Assembly: GCA_004556875.1 (NCBI GenBank) | Contig: SFFP01000008.1 | Location: forward strand, 1 to 23,946 | Origin: Ruminococcus flavefaciens | Lineage (GTDB): Bacteria > Bacillota_A > Clostridia > Oscillospirales > Ruminococcaceae | Length of the DNA: 23,946 nucleotides | Direction of reading: 5' to 3' | Notes under the pieces: model-generated | Told to the model about the DNA's origin: nothing | Database searches by the model: none | The model's input: only the letters and a program-made list of their open reading frames with translations | Translations under genes and position numbers: made by a program | Part shown: piece after piece, positions 15,448 to 23,170 of the stretch | Layout of the letters: every line of letters begins with the position of its first letter | How positions within the stretch are numbered: the first letter of the stretch is position 1

Positions 15448-16458
15448 ATGGCAAAACGTATCGCAAGAGGAGTATTTCAGACAGAAGCTCCTGTAAGAAT
15501 TGAAAGCTATGCCGCAGTTGTTGGCGAAAAAGAGGGCAAAGGTCCACTGGGCGGCTGCTTCGATAAAGTCGTAAGCGACAGCCACTTCGGCAGGGATACA
15601 TGGGAACAGGCAGAAAGTCAGTTTCAGCTCGAAGCCGTTGGTCTCGCCCTGAGAAAAGCTCAGCTTACCGCCGAAAGCTTAGATGTTATCTGCGCAGGCG
15701 ACCTCATAAACCAGTGTATAGGCTCGGCTTACAGTATGCGTGAGCTTGCTGCTCCTTTTCTCGGTCTCTACGGTGCTTGCTCAACTATGGCTGAGGGACT
15801 GCTCATATCAGCTCTCCTGACTGACTGCGGTCTTGCATATCACGCCGCCGCTGTTACCTCGTCCCATTTCTCAACAGCAGAAAGACAGTTCCGATTTCCA
15901 CTATCCTACGGCGGTCAGCGTACTCCCACAGCACAGTGGACCTGCACAGCTTCGGGAGCTGTCATACTCTCTCAGGAAAAAGGCTCTGTAAGCATTATCG
16001 GCGGCTGTATCGGCATGATAAACGACCTCAATATCAGCGATATAAACAATATGGGAAGCGCTATGGCTCCTGCTGCAGCGGATACTATTTCACGTTATCT
16101 GTCAGCAACAGGTACTTCTCCCAAAGACTATGACTACATCGTAACAGGCGACTTAGGTATTGTGGGAAGTCAGCTTCTCCTCGACCTACTGATGAAGCAG
16201 GGTATCGATATCTCTCAGCAGCACCGCGACTGCGGCGCTATGATATTCGACGCAGACACTCAGGACACTCACTGCGGCGGCTCAGGCTGCGGCTGCGGAG
16301 CAAGCATACTCTGCGGAAATTTCCTGCCTCAGCTTGAATACGGCGAGGCTCATAATGTTCTCTTTGCCGCAACAGGCGCTCTCATGTCACCTATGTCTCT
16401 ACAACAGGGCGAAAGCATACCTGCTATCTCGCATCTCGTCCACCTCAGAAAGGATTAA
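15448..16458 (+). CDS. spoVAD: Stage V sporulation protein AD
   Basis: The 336-residue protein has the thiolase-fold pattern of SpoVAD over the usual length: GPLGGCFDKVVSD near the start, CAGDLINQCIGSAYSMRELAAPFLGLYGACSTMAEGL in two parts around residues 90-115, VTSSHFSTAERQFRFPLSYGGQRTPTAQWT and the ending GCGASILCG. SpoVAD lies in the inner spore membrane complex and binds dipicolinic acid during its uptake into the forespore. GGGAGG lies 8 nt before the ATG. It is the first gene after its sigma-G promoter; spoVAC, normally just upstream, is absent here. Confidence 0.96.
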   Translation: MAKRIARGVFQTEAPVRIESYAAVVGEKEGKGPLGGCFDKVVSDSHFGRDTWEQAESQFQLEAVGLALRKAQLTAESLDVICAGDLINQCIGSAYSMRELAAPFLGLYGACSTMAEGLLISALLTDCGLAYHAAAVTSSHFSTAERQFRFPLSYGGQRTPTAQWTCTASGAVILSQEKGSVSIIGGCIGMINDLNISDINNMGSAMAPAAADTISRYLSATGTSPKDYDYIVTGDLGIVGSQLLLDLLMKQGIDISQQHRDCGAMIFDADTQDTHCGGSGCGCGASILCGNFLPQLEYGEAHNVLFAATGALMSPMSLQQGESIPAISHLVHLRKD

Positions 16459-16461
16459 GCT

Positions 16462-16824
16462 ATGTTCATTGATTTTTTAAAGGCTTTTTTAGTCGGCGGA
16501 GCTATCTGCGCTGCAGGACAGCTCCTTATCGACTTCACTAAACTCACCCCTGCAAGAATACTCACAGGCTTCGTCGTCACAGGTGTTATCCTCTCAGCTA
16601 TCGGTATATACAAGCCAATTGTTGATTTCGCAGGCGCAGGTGCTACAGTGCCGCTGACAGGCTTCGGACATCTCCTCGCTGAGGGTATAAGAAAGACCAT
16701 CGGAAATGATGGTCTCCTCGGTATATTCACAGGCGGACTTACCGCCGCAGCAGGCGGTGTTACTGCCGCTCTGCTGTTCGGTCTATGTGCTTCACTTCTG
16801 TTCAGACAGAAAGATAAATCTTAG
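16462..16824 (+). CDS. spoVAE: Stage V sporulation protein AE (SpoVAEb type)
   Basis: The 120-residue membrane protein starts MFIDFLKAFLVGGAICAAGQ and has LLIDFTKLTPARILTGFVVTG, IGIYKPIVDFAGAGATVPLTGFG and GIFTGGLTAAAGGVTAAL, the full SpoVAEb pattern with several membrane helices. With SpoVAC it forms part of the channel that passes calcium dipicolinate into the developing spore and out at germination. It starts 3 bp after the spoVAD stop, so the genes are co-transcribed. It ends 4 bp before the converging DUF5680 gene; no terminator is seen between them. Confidence 0.94.
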   Translation: MFIDFLKAFLVGGAICAAGQLLIDFTKLTPARILTGFVVTGVILSAIGIYKPIVDFAGAGATVPLTGFGHLLAEGIRKTIGNDGLLGIFTGGLTAAAGGVTAALLFGLCASLLFRQKDKS

Positions 16825-16828
16825 CGGA

Positions 16829-17272
16829 CTATTTTATGAGAGTTCCGTGATAGTGACATTCGTATATGACTTCACCCCTATAGGCAATTATCTCATACCC
16901 CTGAAACCACTCAAAATCGCCTTTTACCATGCTCTTATAGGTGTAATCTCCGCTTTTGTACTCGGCAGGTCCGCGAAACGGCTTATCAAAAGGCACTCGC
17001 AGAAGAGCTTCTTTCAGAAAATCACCGCTGAAAGGCTCTCCTATGACCTGTCCTGCGTAATTCATGCTCCAGTACGGCTTGCCGCTTATCCATACAGCTT
17101 CCTCACCTGCAAAGCGCTCTCCGCCTATGTAAGTGTCAAGATACATCAGCTCGCCCTCTCTGTACTCAAGGTCGTGCGACTCAGGTCGGCTCGATGAAGT
17201 TTCGGCTCCCTTGCCTGCGTAAGTGGCTTTCTTCGCCCTTATGAGAAATGCTGTTATTTCATCTCCGTTCAT
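16829..17272 (-). CDS. DUF5680 domain protein
   Basis: The 147-residue soluble protein follows the DUF5680 pattern from end to end: FLIRAKKATYA at the start, SSRPESHDLEY, MYLDTYIGGERFAGEEAVW, PYWSMNYAGQV, FSGDFLKEALLRVP, FRGPAEY and YECHYHGTLIK at the end. It is rich in Tyr, Trp and acidic residues. The role of this family is not known; members occur singly in many gut bacteria. GGAGG lies 10 nt before the ATG at 17272. It is transcribed alone, converging on spoVAE. Confidence 0.82.
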   Translation of the reverse strand: MNGDEITAFLIRAKKATYAGKGAETSSSRPESHDLEYREGELMYLDTYIGGERFAGEEAVWISGKPYWSMNYAGQVIGEPFSGDFLKEALLRVPFDKPFRGPAEYKSGDYTYKSMVKGDFEWFQGYEIIAYRGEVIYECHYHGTLIK

Positions 17273-17431
17273 TTGCTATAATCCTCCCAAAATCATATCA
17301 GTTTTTAATATTCTATCACCTGCTTGCCCATATGTCAATACCTGCTTTGTAAATTCTGCTTGACGCAAGTTCATTTGAAGAATTTAATTTGTGCATTTCT
17401 CTGAAATACAAATTTTTCTTTCTTTGAACTA

Positions 17432-17460
17432 TTGACTTTTCAAAGAATTTGTAATATAAT
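17432..17460 (+). promoter_or_regulatory. Promoter of the tRNA-Met/tRNA-Glu pair
   Basis: TTGACT (17432-17437), 17 bp, TATAAT (17455-17460); start near 17467, 26 nt before the first tRNA. An AT-rich inverted repeat (TTCTTTGAA 17420-17428 with TTCAAAGAA 17439-17447, plus ACAAATT/AATTTGT outside) encloses the -35 box in its loop. Confidence 0.8.
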
Positions 17461-17492
17461 AATTTAGTCGCAGGTGACGGCAATATATTAAT

Positions 17493-17569
17493 GGCGGCAT
17501 AGCTCAGTTGGCTAGAGTACTCGGTTCATACCCGATTGGTCGTTGGTTCGAATCCTACTGCCGCTACCA
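17493..17569 (+). tRNA. tRNA-Met (anticodon CAT)
   Basis: The 77-nt sequence folds as a cloverleaf: acceptor GGCGGCA/TGCCGCT, D-arm GCTC..GAGT, anticodon loop TTCATAC with CAT at 17527-17529, T-loop TTCGAAT and encoded CCA. Several pairs are non-standard: G-U at the acceptor end, C-U at the base of the anticodon stem and U-U in the T-stem (GTTGG/CCTAC). The CAT anticodon could also be a lysidine-modified tRNA-Ile; elongator Met is preferred from the CTCGG anticodon stem. Confidence 0.85.
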
Positions 17570-17573
17570 ATAT

Positions 17574-17648
17574 GGCCCGTTGGTCAAGAGGTTAAGACAT
17601 CGCCCTTTCACGGCGGAATCATGGGTTCAATTCCCGTACGGGTCACCA
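17574..17648 (+). tRNA. tRNA-Glu (anticodon TTC)
   Basis: The 75-nt sequence has acceptor GGCCCGT/ACGGGTC, anticodon loop CTTTCAC with TTC at 17607-17609, T-arm GGG TTCAATT CCC and encoded CCA. It lies 4 nt after tRNA-Met and is in the same transcript. Its 3' end is the likely integration target of the element whose integrase gene begins about 120 bp downstream; the second attachment site is outside the window. Confidence 0.95.
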
Positions 17649-17657
17649 AACCACATT

Positions 17658-17700
17658 CCCGAAAATAACGTATCTACGTTGTTTTCGGGTTTTTATTTTA
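17658..17700 (+). terminator. Strong intrinsic terminator of the tRNA operon
   Basis: CCCGAAAA (17658-17665) pairs with TTTTCGGG (17682-17689); inside, AACGTA pairs with TACGTT. A TTTTTATTTTA tract follows. This is the clearest terminator of the window. Confidence 0.92.
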
Positions 17701-17757
17701 TCATGAAAATTCACTTTGTTCTTTGTCTGTTCTTTATTTAGAAAATGCGGATTTTGT

Positions 17758-17789
17758 GAGCCGAGGTCAGCCGACCTTTGGCTCATTTT
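17758..17789. terminator. Two-way terminator hairpin at the end of the integrase gene
   Basis: GAGCC.AGGTC (17758-17768) pairs with GACCT..GGCTC (17773-17784) around loop AGCC, with a small internal loop. On the plus strand ATTTTTCTTTG follows. On the minus strand the stem overlaps the integrase stop codon and is followed by ACAAAATCC. Confidence 0.6.
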
Positions 17790-18957
17790 TCTTTGTGCTG
17801 AAATCAAGTGCCGAGCTGACAGCGTCCGAAACTTTCGCCTGAGCTTCTTCTAACATATGGCAATAAATATTACTCGTTGTAGAAACCGTGGAATGTCCTA
17901 ATGCTCCCGATACCGTTACAATGTCCACGCCCTGATTTACAAGAAGTGAAGCGAATAAGTGACGGAAACTGTGCAAGCCATAAAACGGCAGGTCATGCTT
18001 CTCACAGAATTCACCAAGCCAGAAGTAAGGAGTGCCGTTCTGCATCGGCTCGCCGTTCCATTTCGTGTAGAGCCTGTCCGTTTCCACCCACTTGTCGCCG
18101 CATTTGAGAGCCTGCTCGTCCTGTTCTGCCTTGTACTCTTTCAGCATATTCATGATTTCCTGCGGAAATTTCAGTGTTCTCTGGGACTTTCTTGTTTTGG
18201 TTGTGTCCGTGTAAACGCCTTTCTTGGCTGTGTAATTAGAAGTTCTGCGTACGCTGATGATGTTATTCTCAAAGTCCACGTCTTTCCATTCCAGACCGAG
18301 CATTTCACCACGGCGGAAACCGCTGTAAATCATCAGGTTGAAGAATGTGCGGTACTTCAAAGGTTCATCATTCAGCAGCGTGAGAAACTTCTGCACCTGT
18401 TCAGGAGTGTAGATCTGCTTTTCTTTTTGTTCAGCTTTGGGGAGCGTGACCTTTGCACAGGGATTGTCGCTCACCACACCCATTTTCACGGCATAGGCAA
18501 ACACATCAGACACAAAGCTCAGATTGTGACGTATTGTTTTTGGTGCTAACGGCTTGCCCGTGCGTTCATTTGCTCCGTCCTTTGAAAGAGAATTGACGAA
18601 TGCCTGTATCTGCCTCGGCGTGATCTTATCCATTCGCATATAACCGATAGCAGCGTAAACTCTCTTGCGAAGCTGTAACATTCTCTCGTATGTAGTATTA
18701 CGGAGATTTGGTTTAGCGTACTCCTCAAACCACTCTTCTGCAAACACTTCAAATTTTACTGCCTTGGACTGATAGCCGTGATTGCAAGCTTCTTCAAACA
18801 TGACTGCCTGACGGTTCAGCTCTTTTTCGATTTGCTTTTGTGTCATTTTCGGCTCGGGTTTCCAAGTCATAGACTGGATCACCTGCTTGCCTTTGCTGTC
18901 GTATCCGCAGCTTACTCTTATGGAGTAGCTGTCACCACGTTTTTGTATAGTAGCCAT
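17767..18957 (-). CDS. Tyrosine recombinase/integrase
   Basis: The 396-residue protein has an N-terminal beta-rich arm-type DNA-binding part (MATIQKRGDSYSIRVSCGYD), a SAM-like core-binding domain (about 66-165) and a catalytic domain with Arg215 (YSGFRRGE), His329 and Arg332 (LHSFRH), His355 (LGHST) and nucleophile Tyr365 (NIYCHML): the full catalytic set. It inserts and excises the element by site-specific recombination. ATG 18957 has GGAGGG about 8 nt upstream; the frame opens earlier at 19032, but that runs over the promoter. The gene is last of the minus-strand module and nearest to tRNA-Glu, the usual place for an integrase. Confidence 0.95.
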   Translation of the reverse strand: MATIQKRGDSYSIRVSCGYDSKGKQVIQSMTWKPEPKMTQKQIEKELNRQAVMFEEACNHGYQSKAVKFEVFAEEWFEEYAKPNLRNTTYERMLQLRKRVYAAIGYMRMDKITPRQIQAFVNSLSKDGANERTGKPLAPKTIRHNLSFVSDVFAYAVKMGVVSDNPCAKVTLPKAEQKEKQIYTPEQVQKFLTLLNDEPLKYRTFFNLMIYSGFRRGEMLGLEWKDVDFENNIISVRRTSNYTAKKGVYTDTTKTRKSQRTLKFPQEIMNMLKEYKAEQDEQALKCGDKWVETDRLYTKWNGEPMQNGTPYFWLGEFCEKHDLPFYGLHSFRHLFASLLVNQGVDIVTVSGALGHSTVSTTSNIYCHMLEEAQAKVSDAVSSALDFSTKKNEPKVG

Positions 18958-18976
18958 AATATGTACCCTCCTCGGT

Positions 18977-19048
18977 AATATCACAGCGTACCTTTCCGAT
19001 GATATTGTAGCGCAATATTTCGGCATTGTCAAGGCTTGCTGTGATATT
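18977..19048 (-). promoter_or_regulatory. Integrase promoter flanked by 11-bp inverted repeats
   Basis: On the minus strand TTGACA (19032-19027), 17 bp, TACAAT (19009-19004) form a strong promoter ahead of integrase. AATATCACAGC (18977-18987) and its exact complement GCTGTGATATT (19038-19048) flank it, and a smaller palindrome ATATTG/CAATAT (19002-19018) covers the -10. These look like binding sites for a repressor or excision factor. Confidence 0.65.
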
Positions 19049-19059
19049 TTTCTCTTGTT

Positions 19060-20358
19060 CTATCTTGTATTATTCCAGCCCCACGACTTTTTCTTTCCGG
19101 CGGTGGACTGCTGTACTTCCTGTTCACGCTGATCGTGGATATGCTCCTGTATTTGCCTGACCTCAGCGTATTTCTGCGGCTCAAAGCGTTTCAGCAGGCT
19201 TACGAACTCCGTCAGCTCATCGACCTGAACTTGCAGAGCTGAAACCTCACGGGTAAGCTCATTGATACGCCCCGAACGCTCCACAGCCTTATGCCACAGA
19301 TCACTGTATTCATTCTCTTTCTTCTGGAGAAGTTCACGCAGGTCATATATGGTAAAGCTTTTCTTGTGCGAAGCATCAGCGGCTTTCGCCGCTATCTTGC
19401 CGAGCTTCTCAACATCGGCAATAATATCGTCCTTGTGTTTCATGATAGACATTTTACCGTCAAGAAGGCTGTCAAGCTTCTGCCTGATAGCAAGGCAATC
19501 GTCCTCAACCTTGTTGTCTTTTTCAAGGTCAGGCAGATAGCTCATGATAGCATTGACCGTGGCGGTCTTTTTCTCGATCTGAGCATCGAGCTTTTCACTC
19601 TGTGCCTGCTTCTCCGACAGCTCCGCTTCGATCTGAGCATTCTGCATTTTAAGCTCATCATTCTGGCGACGTTGTTCCTTATACTCAGGTATCTCAACCG
19701 TCCCTCTCGCCTTTTCGGGTTCAAGCGGTTTGATACCATGTTCAAAGCAGATTTTGTTCAGCACTTCCACCTCGGCAGTTCTCCACTTAGCAATCGCCAT
19801 TTTGCCATCGCCGTATCCCATTTCTTTAAGAGCCTGGGCGATACCGTTCTGAACGTCCTGCCCTCGCTTGTAGTGACCGACAGGAATGTAGTCAATGTGC
19901 AGGTGCGGAGTAGCTTCGTCCATGTGCAGGACGGCGTTAAAAACGTAAAAGTTGGGATTGCGTTTTTGAAATCCCTCCATGTACTCTTTCAGGCAATCCG
20001 CAACAAGCTGAAAGTCCTCAGTGCCGAATCCCGAATCTTCCTTTTTGCCGATCTGAACAACGTCCTCATAGAAGCTCTTACGCTTGTCGGCTGCGGTGCG
20101 TACATTATTACATGGCTTTACTCCAAAGAGATGTTCGTAATAGCTGCCGTGAACCTTGCGGTCGTTACGCTTCTGTTTGGCATTGTATCGCTCGGTGGAT
20201 TCCTTGAAAAGCTGATCGTATGCTTCGCCGATCGGCTGACACACGAAAGTGATATTATCGGGTGTGCGGAAAATATCAACATTGTCCGCAACGAACTCCC
20301 GATTGTTATGGGCAATCGAACCCTTGCCCTGTCCGAATGATATTCTTTTTTCTTTCAT
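19060..20358 (-). CDS. MOBV-type relaxase (Mob/Pre plasmid recombination enzyme)
   Basis: The 432-residue protein has the Mob/Pre relaxase motifs: GSIAHNNRE near the start (14-21) and the metal-binding motif HMDEATPHLH (145-154) followed by IDYIPV. The second half is a long coiled coil (about 225-275 and 340-395), as in other Mob/Pre proteins, and a Lys/Trp-rich tail. Relaxases of this class nick oriT and lead the strand into a recipient through another element's secretion channel. AAAGGCG lies 4-9 nt before the ATG. The integrase promoter begins 28 bp past the stop. The catalytic His/Tyr class detail cannot be resolved here. Confidence 0.93.
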   Translation of the reverse strand: MKEKRISFGQGKGSIAHNNREFVADNVDIFRTPDNITFVCQPIGEAYDQLFKESTERYNAKQKRNDRKVHGSYYEHLFGVKPCNNVRTAADKRKSFYEDVVQIGKKEDSGFGTEDFQLVADCLKEYMEGFQKRNPNFYVFNAVLHMDEATPHLHIDYIPVGHYKRGQDVQNGIAQALKEMGYGDGKMAIAKWRTAEVEVLNKICFEHGIKPLEPEKARGTVEIPEYKEQRRQNDELKMQNAQIEAELSEKQAQSEKLDAQIEKKTATVNAIMSYLPDLEKDNKVEDDCLAIRQKLDSLLDGKMSIMKHKDDIIADVEKLGKIAAKAADASHKKSFTIYDLRELLQKKENEYSDLWHKAVERSGRINELTREVSALQVQVDELTEFVSLLKRFEPQKYAEVRQIQEHIHDQREQEVQQSTAGKKKSWGWNNTR

Positions 20359-20682
20359 AATTCGCCTTTCTTGTTCATTGGATTTACTTCTCTCTTTCTA
20401 CGAAATCCAATCAAAAAATCATAGGCATCAACTCCTTTCATGACCGCTGAGACGGAAGCCCTGACGGGCAGATTTTCCCTGAACGACACAAGGTATGGTC
20501 GCAGGGAAAAAGCTGCGGAGCAACGGTTACAACGGTGCAGAGCGCCGCTTGTAACTCCGTAGTACTTGCGGCAGCATAAGACCGCCCCAAGAACTACTCC
20601 GCCCTGTGGGACTATCCCTGACGGGAGAAGAATGGCTGACAGAGCAGCCGAAAATGCGAGTACATTTATTCAAAAATCCGCA
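20359..20682. other. Highly structured non-coding stretch, candidate oriT
   Basis: No credible gene is seen in these 324 bp. They hold ATTGGATTT/AAATCCAAT (20377-20411), TTTTCCCTG/CAGGGAAAA with a 20-nt loop (20473-20510), GTTACAACGG paired with CCGCTTGTAAC (20526-20555), GTAGT..CTTG paired with CAAG..ACTAC (about 20560-20600), and the word CCCTGACGGG twice (20459-20468 and 20616-20625), each able to form a small hairpin with loop TGAC. oriT of MOBV relaxases lies just upstream of mob, so this is the best candidate. A structured regulatory RNA is an alternative. Confidence 0.5.
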
Positions 20683-21279
20683 TTACAATTTTGAAAAAAC
20701 AGCACTCAAATTTTTCTGAAAATCTGCTATCTCGGCAACGATATTTTTCATCAAAAGCCGACCGTCTTTATTGCTGTTTATGAACTCCTGACAAAGGTAC
20801 TCCGCATAGTCAAGATGATGCAGGGAATACACAAAACGATTATCAGCAATTTCATCGGGCGAAGCAGGAACAAGCTGTCTCCATTCACGCATCAGCCACA
20901 GGTAGCTGTTAAGCGTTCCCCAAGCGGACTTTTCCCATTCTTCATACTCTCGTTTTTCGGCAATCCGCTTCTGATATTCAGAGGCTTCTTTGGCAGTCGG
21001 AGTTGAGCCAATATCAAGGTGTAAACCAAAGTCCTGATTGAGCTTTTTTACCGCATCAATAGGCTTGTCCAAGCCGAACAGTTTTTGTGTGAAGCCGATA
21101 ACGTCAACGTGCGTTCCGCAGCCGAAGCAATGCAAAGCATCAGGATAGATTTTAGCTGAGGGAGTTCTCTCCTCATGGAACGGACATATGCACATTCCAC
21201 CACGGTCGATATGTAAGCCGTATCCCTCTGCAACTGTCTTCATATCAACAGCAGATTTTACTTGCTCGAATACCGTCAC
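20683..21279 (-). CDS. CHC2 zinc-finger primase-like protein (no TOPRIM domain)
   Basis: The 198-residue protein begins with the DnaG-type zinc finger: CPFHEERTPSAKIYPD, then HCFGCG (Cys32, His35, Cys51, Cys54), followed by VDVIGFTQKLFGLDKPIDAVKKL. The rest is charged and helical; the TOPRIM catalytic domain of full primases is absent, so it is a DNA-binding half. Partner domains may be supplied by the DUF3987 protein of the same element. The start is GTG at 21279, overlapping the HTH gene stop (GTGA), so translation is coupled. The structured stretch follows downstream. Confidence 0.88.
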   Translation of the reverse strand: MTVFEQVKSAVDMKTVAEGYGLHIDRGGMCICPFHEERTPSAKIYPDALHCFGCGTHVDVIGFTQKLFGLDKPIDAVKKLNQDFGLHLDIGSTPTAKEASEYQKRIAEKREYEEWEKSAWGTLNSYLWLMREWRQLVPASPDEIADNRFVYSLHHLDYAEYLCQEFINSNKDGRLLMKNIVAEIADFQKNLSAVFSKL

Positions 21280-21566
21280 TTCTGAAAATAGGCAAGCAGG
21301 TCAGCCTTGTTGACGAGTATCTTGCCGTTCCTGCCCTCACCCGTGCGGACGGACTTCACCTTGCCCTGCTTCACAAGCAGACGGACGGTGTGTTCGGAAA
21401 GTCCGCTGATGAGTGCAGCACTCTCCTTGATAGTGAGCATCTCCACCTTTTCAGGCTTTGGCTCAGTCGGTGAAGGAGCGTTCTCTATTGGCTTATCATA
21501 GGCGATAGCCGTCATAAGCTCCAGTACCTGATTCAGCATTTCTTCTTTCTGTTCTCTTGTTAACAT
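21276..21566 (-). CDS. Excisionase-type helix-turn-helix protein
   Basis: The 96-residue protein ends with a MerR/excisionase-like winged helix: MLTIKESAALISGLSEHTVRLLVKQGKVKSV in two parts, then GRNGKILVNKADLLAYFQK, the standard order of small Xis-type DNA-binding domains. The N-terminal 40 residues are helical and acidic. It may help integrase excise the element or control the operon. Start is uncertain: ATG 21566 has GAGGT 7 nt upstream (chosen); ATG 21632/21635 has AGGAG 2-5 nt upstream and would add about 22 residues. Its stop overlaps the primase start. Confidence 0.82.
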   Translation of the reverse strand: MLTREQKEEMLNQVLELMTAIAYDKPIENAPSPTEPKPEKVEMLTIKESAALISGLSEHTVRLLVKQGKVKSVRTGEGRNGKILVNKADLLAYFQK

Positions 21567-21658
21567 AAACATTACCTCATCTTTCTCTTTTCTCTGAGTT
21601 GAATTATTGTGAACTTTAAACATTATAGACATCATAGCTCCTATTGTGCTTAAAATGT

Positions 21659-23140
21659 TTATCGTGTGTATATGTTCGGGTTGAAACGGAGCATAACACC
21701 GCTTCTGTTGCAGCCGTTGGCAGCAGGGATAGTCTCACTTCTAAGATAGCCGTATTCTTCAAGGACAGCTATAACTTCGGAGAACTCCTGTGCGTTCTTG
21801 AACAGCTTGCATCGGCATAGCTTGTAAAGGTCGTTTTGCCTGATCTCAGAGATGTTTTTTGCTCTGACTTTTGCAAGGATACGCTCTGCCTGCAAAGTCT
21901 GATTATCGGTATCACCAAGACCATAAGCGTATATAGCCTGCAAGCGAAAATAGTGACCGATCTCAATAGCGTTGCACATCGTATCGTGAGATACCTTGAC
22001 CTCATCAGGCTTTTCACCGTTCAGCACTGTTTTGATGCAGTGCAGGATACCACATATCCTCAGCACAAGTCCGTGAAACTTACCGCCCCAGTCGGAGCAG
22101 AAAGCCATATCGGTGATAAGCTGCTGTTCCACAAACCGATCGTGCAGAAAAACATACTCTTCTTTCGCCTTTTCATCAAGAAACAGAAACTTTTCGTCCG
22201 TCTGTCCAAGCTCAAAACGCTGAAACTTATAATTCAGCAAGGCGTAGATCAGACTTTTATACTTGTCCGAAAGCTCATCGGGGATAGGTTCGGTATCATA
22301 CTTTCGTGTACCTCTCAGATCTTTCGGAAAGCAATACACCAGACGAGCAAGGAAACCGCTGCCCCTGAAAGCCATATTTCCTATCATGCTATCCCATATG
22401 TATGGCTGACACGCAAGGCATATCGAAACATAAGGCTTGTAGAGGATAACACTCTCACGGGTTATACGGTCGCTTATGAATGTTTCGCCATTCCACGATT
22501 TCAGCAGAAGATCAAGGTTCGGCGATCCATTGGTACTGTATCTGCCGTTGAAGTTTCCGAGAGAGCCTGCTTCATCGGACATCATAAGAAGTGTACCGTT
22601 TATTGCAAGCTGTCTGACAAGCGATTCGGGCGTTATATCATCAACGATGATACGGCGAAAGTCCGCACCCGTTATCTTGGAAAGCTCCAGCGACAGGTCA
22701 GACATTTCCTTTGTGTCGGCATCGGGGTTCTTTTCCAGAGCCGAGAGCTTGTTTGCTAGAACCTTCTTCTTTGCCTGTTTTTCCAGTATCAATGCCTTAT
22801 TTTTCTCATTGTACTCCTGCACATAGTCCTGATAGGGCTGTGATATAAGCTTCATAACAGGCGACTTTTTGAAACTTGCTTCTGCAACGATAAGGCTATC
22901 GATAACAAGCGGTTCACTGTGGTCTTTCTTTCCAATGATGCGGAACTGCCCCGAAAAGCAATAGCTTACAGAAGAAAGTATTGCAGTAGCTGCCATTGAA
23001 ACGTCCGTAGAAGTCGTTCTTGCAACAGCGTATGCCATTTCACGCAGTATTGGTGGTAGTGCATTTACGGGGAACTCGATCAGATTTGACCTGTTACCTC
23101 TGAGCGGAGTGGGCGCTGCCCACTGTTTTTCATTTTTCAA
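21659..23140 (-). CDS. DUF3987 (YfjI-like) replication-helper protein
   Basis: The 493-residue protein matches DUF3987 pattern: VNALPPILREMAYAVARTTSTDVSMAA at the start in two blocks, an ATPase core with LMMSDEAGSLGNF (Walker-B like) and the later SICLACQPYIWDSM and RGSGFLARLVYCFP. The Walker-A position reads AEASFKKSP (about 86-94): Lys and Ser remain but the glycines are lost. A coiled segment (about 112-150) is inserted. Such proteins accompany primases on plasmids and phages. The start is TTG 23140; it overlaps the stop of a 4-codon frame (ATG ATG AAT CGT TGA) that has the only good ribosome site, so coupling is possible. Confidence 0.8.
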   Translation of the reverse strand: MKNEKQWAAPTPLRGNRSNLIEFPVNALPPILREMAYAVARTTSTDVSMAATAILSSVSYCFSGQFRIIGKKDHSEPLVIDSLIVAEASFKKSPVMKLISQPYQDYVQEYNEKNKALILEKQAKKKVLANKLSALEKNPDADTKEMSDLSLELSKITGADFRRIIVDDITPESLVRQLAINGTLLMMSDEAGSLGNFNGRYSTNGSPNLDLLLKSWNGETFISDRITRESVILYKPYVSICLACQPYIWDSMIGNMAFRGSGFLARLVYCFPKDLRGTRKYDTEPIPDELSDKYKSLIYALLNYKFQRFELGQTDEKFLFLDEKAKEEYVFLHDRFVEQQLITDMAFCSDWGGKFHGLVLRICGILHCIKTVLNGEKPDEVKVSHDTMCNAIEIGHYFRLQAIYAYGLGDTDNQTLQAERILAKVRAKNISEIRQNDLYKLCRCKLFKNAQEFSEVIAVLEEYGYLRSETIPAANGCNRSGVMLRFNPNIYTR

Positions 23141-23170
23141 CGATTCATCATCGTCCTTTCTTTTGATATT

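Noticed and set aside
19291..20340. 349-codon frame opposite the relaxase gene
   Set aside because: Mirror frame of a gene with clear relaxase motifs; its own translation has no recognisable domain.
17744..20684. 12-bp word AATGCGGATTTT at 17744-17755 and inverted at 20673-20684 as element ends
   Set aside because: One such match is about what chance gives in 6 kb, and the second copy lies inside the element.
21836..22759. 307-codon frame opposite the DUF3987 gene
   Set aside because: Shadow frame; no ribosome site and no protein-like motif.
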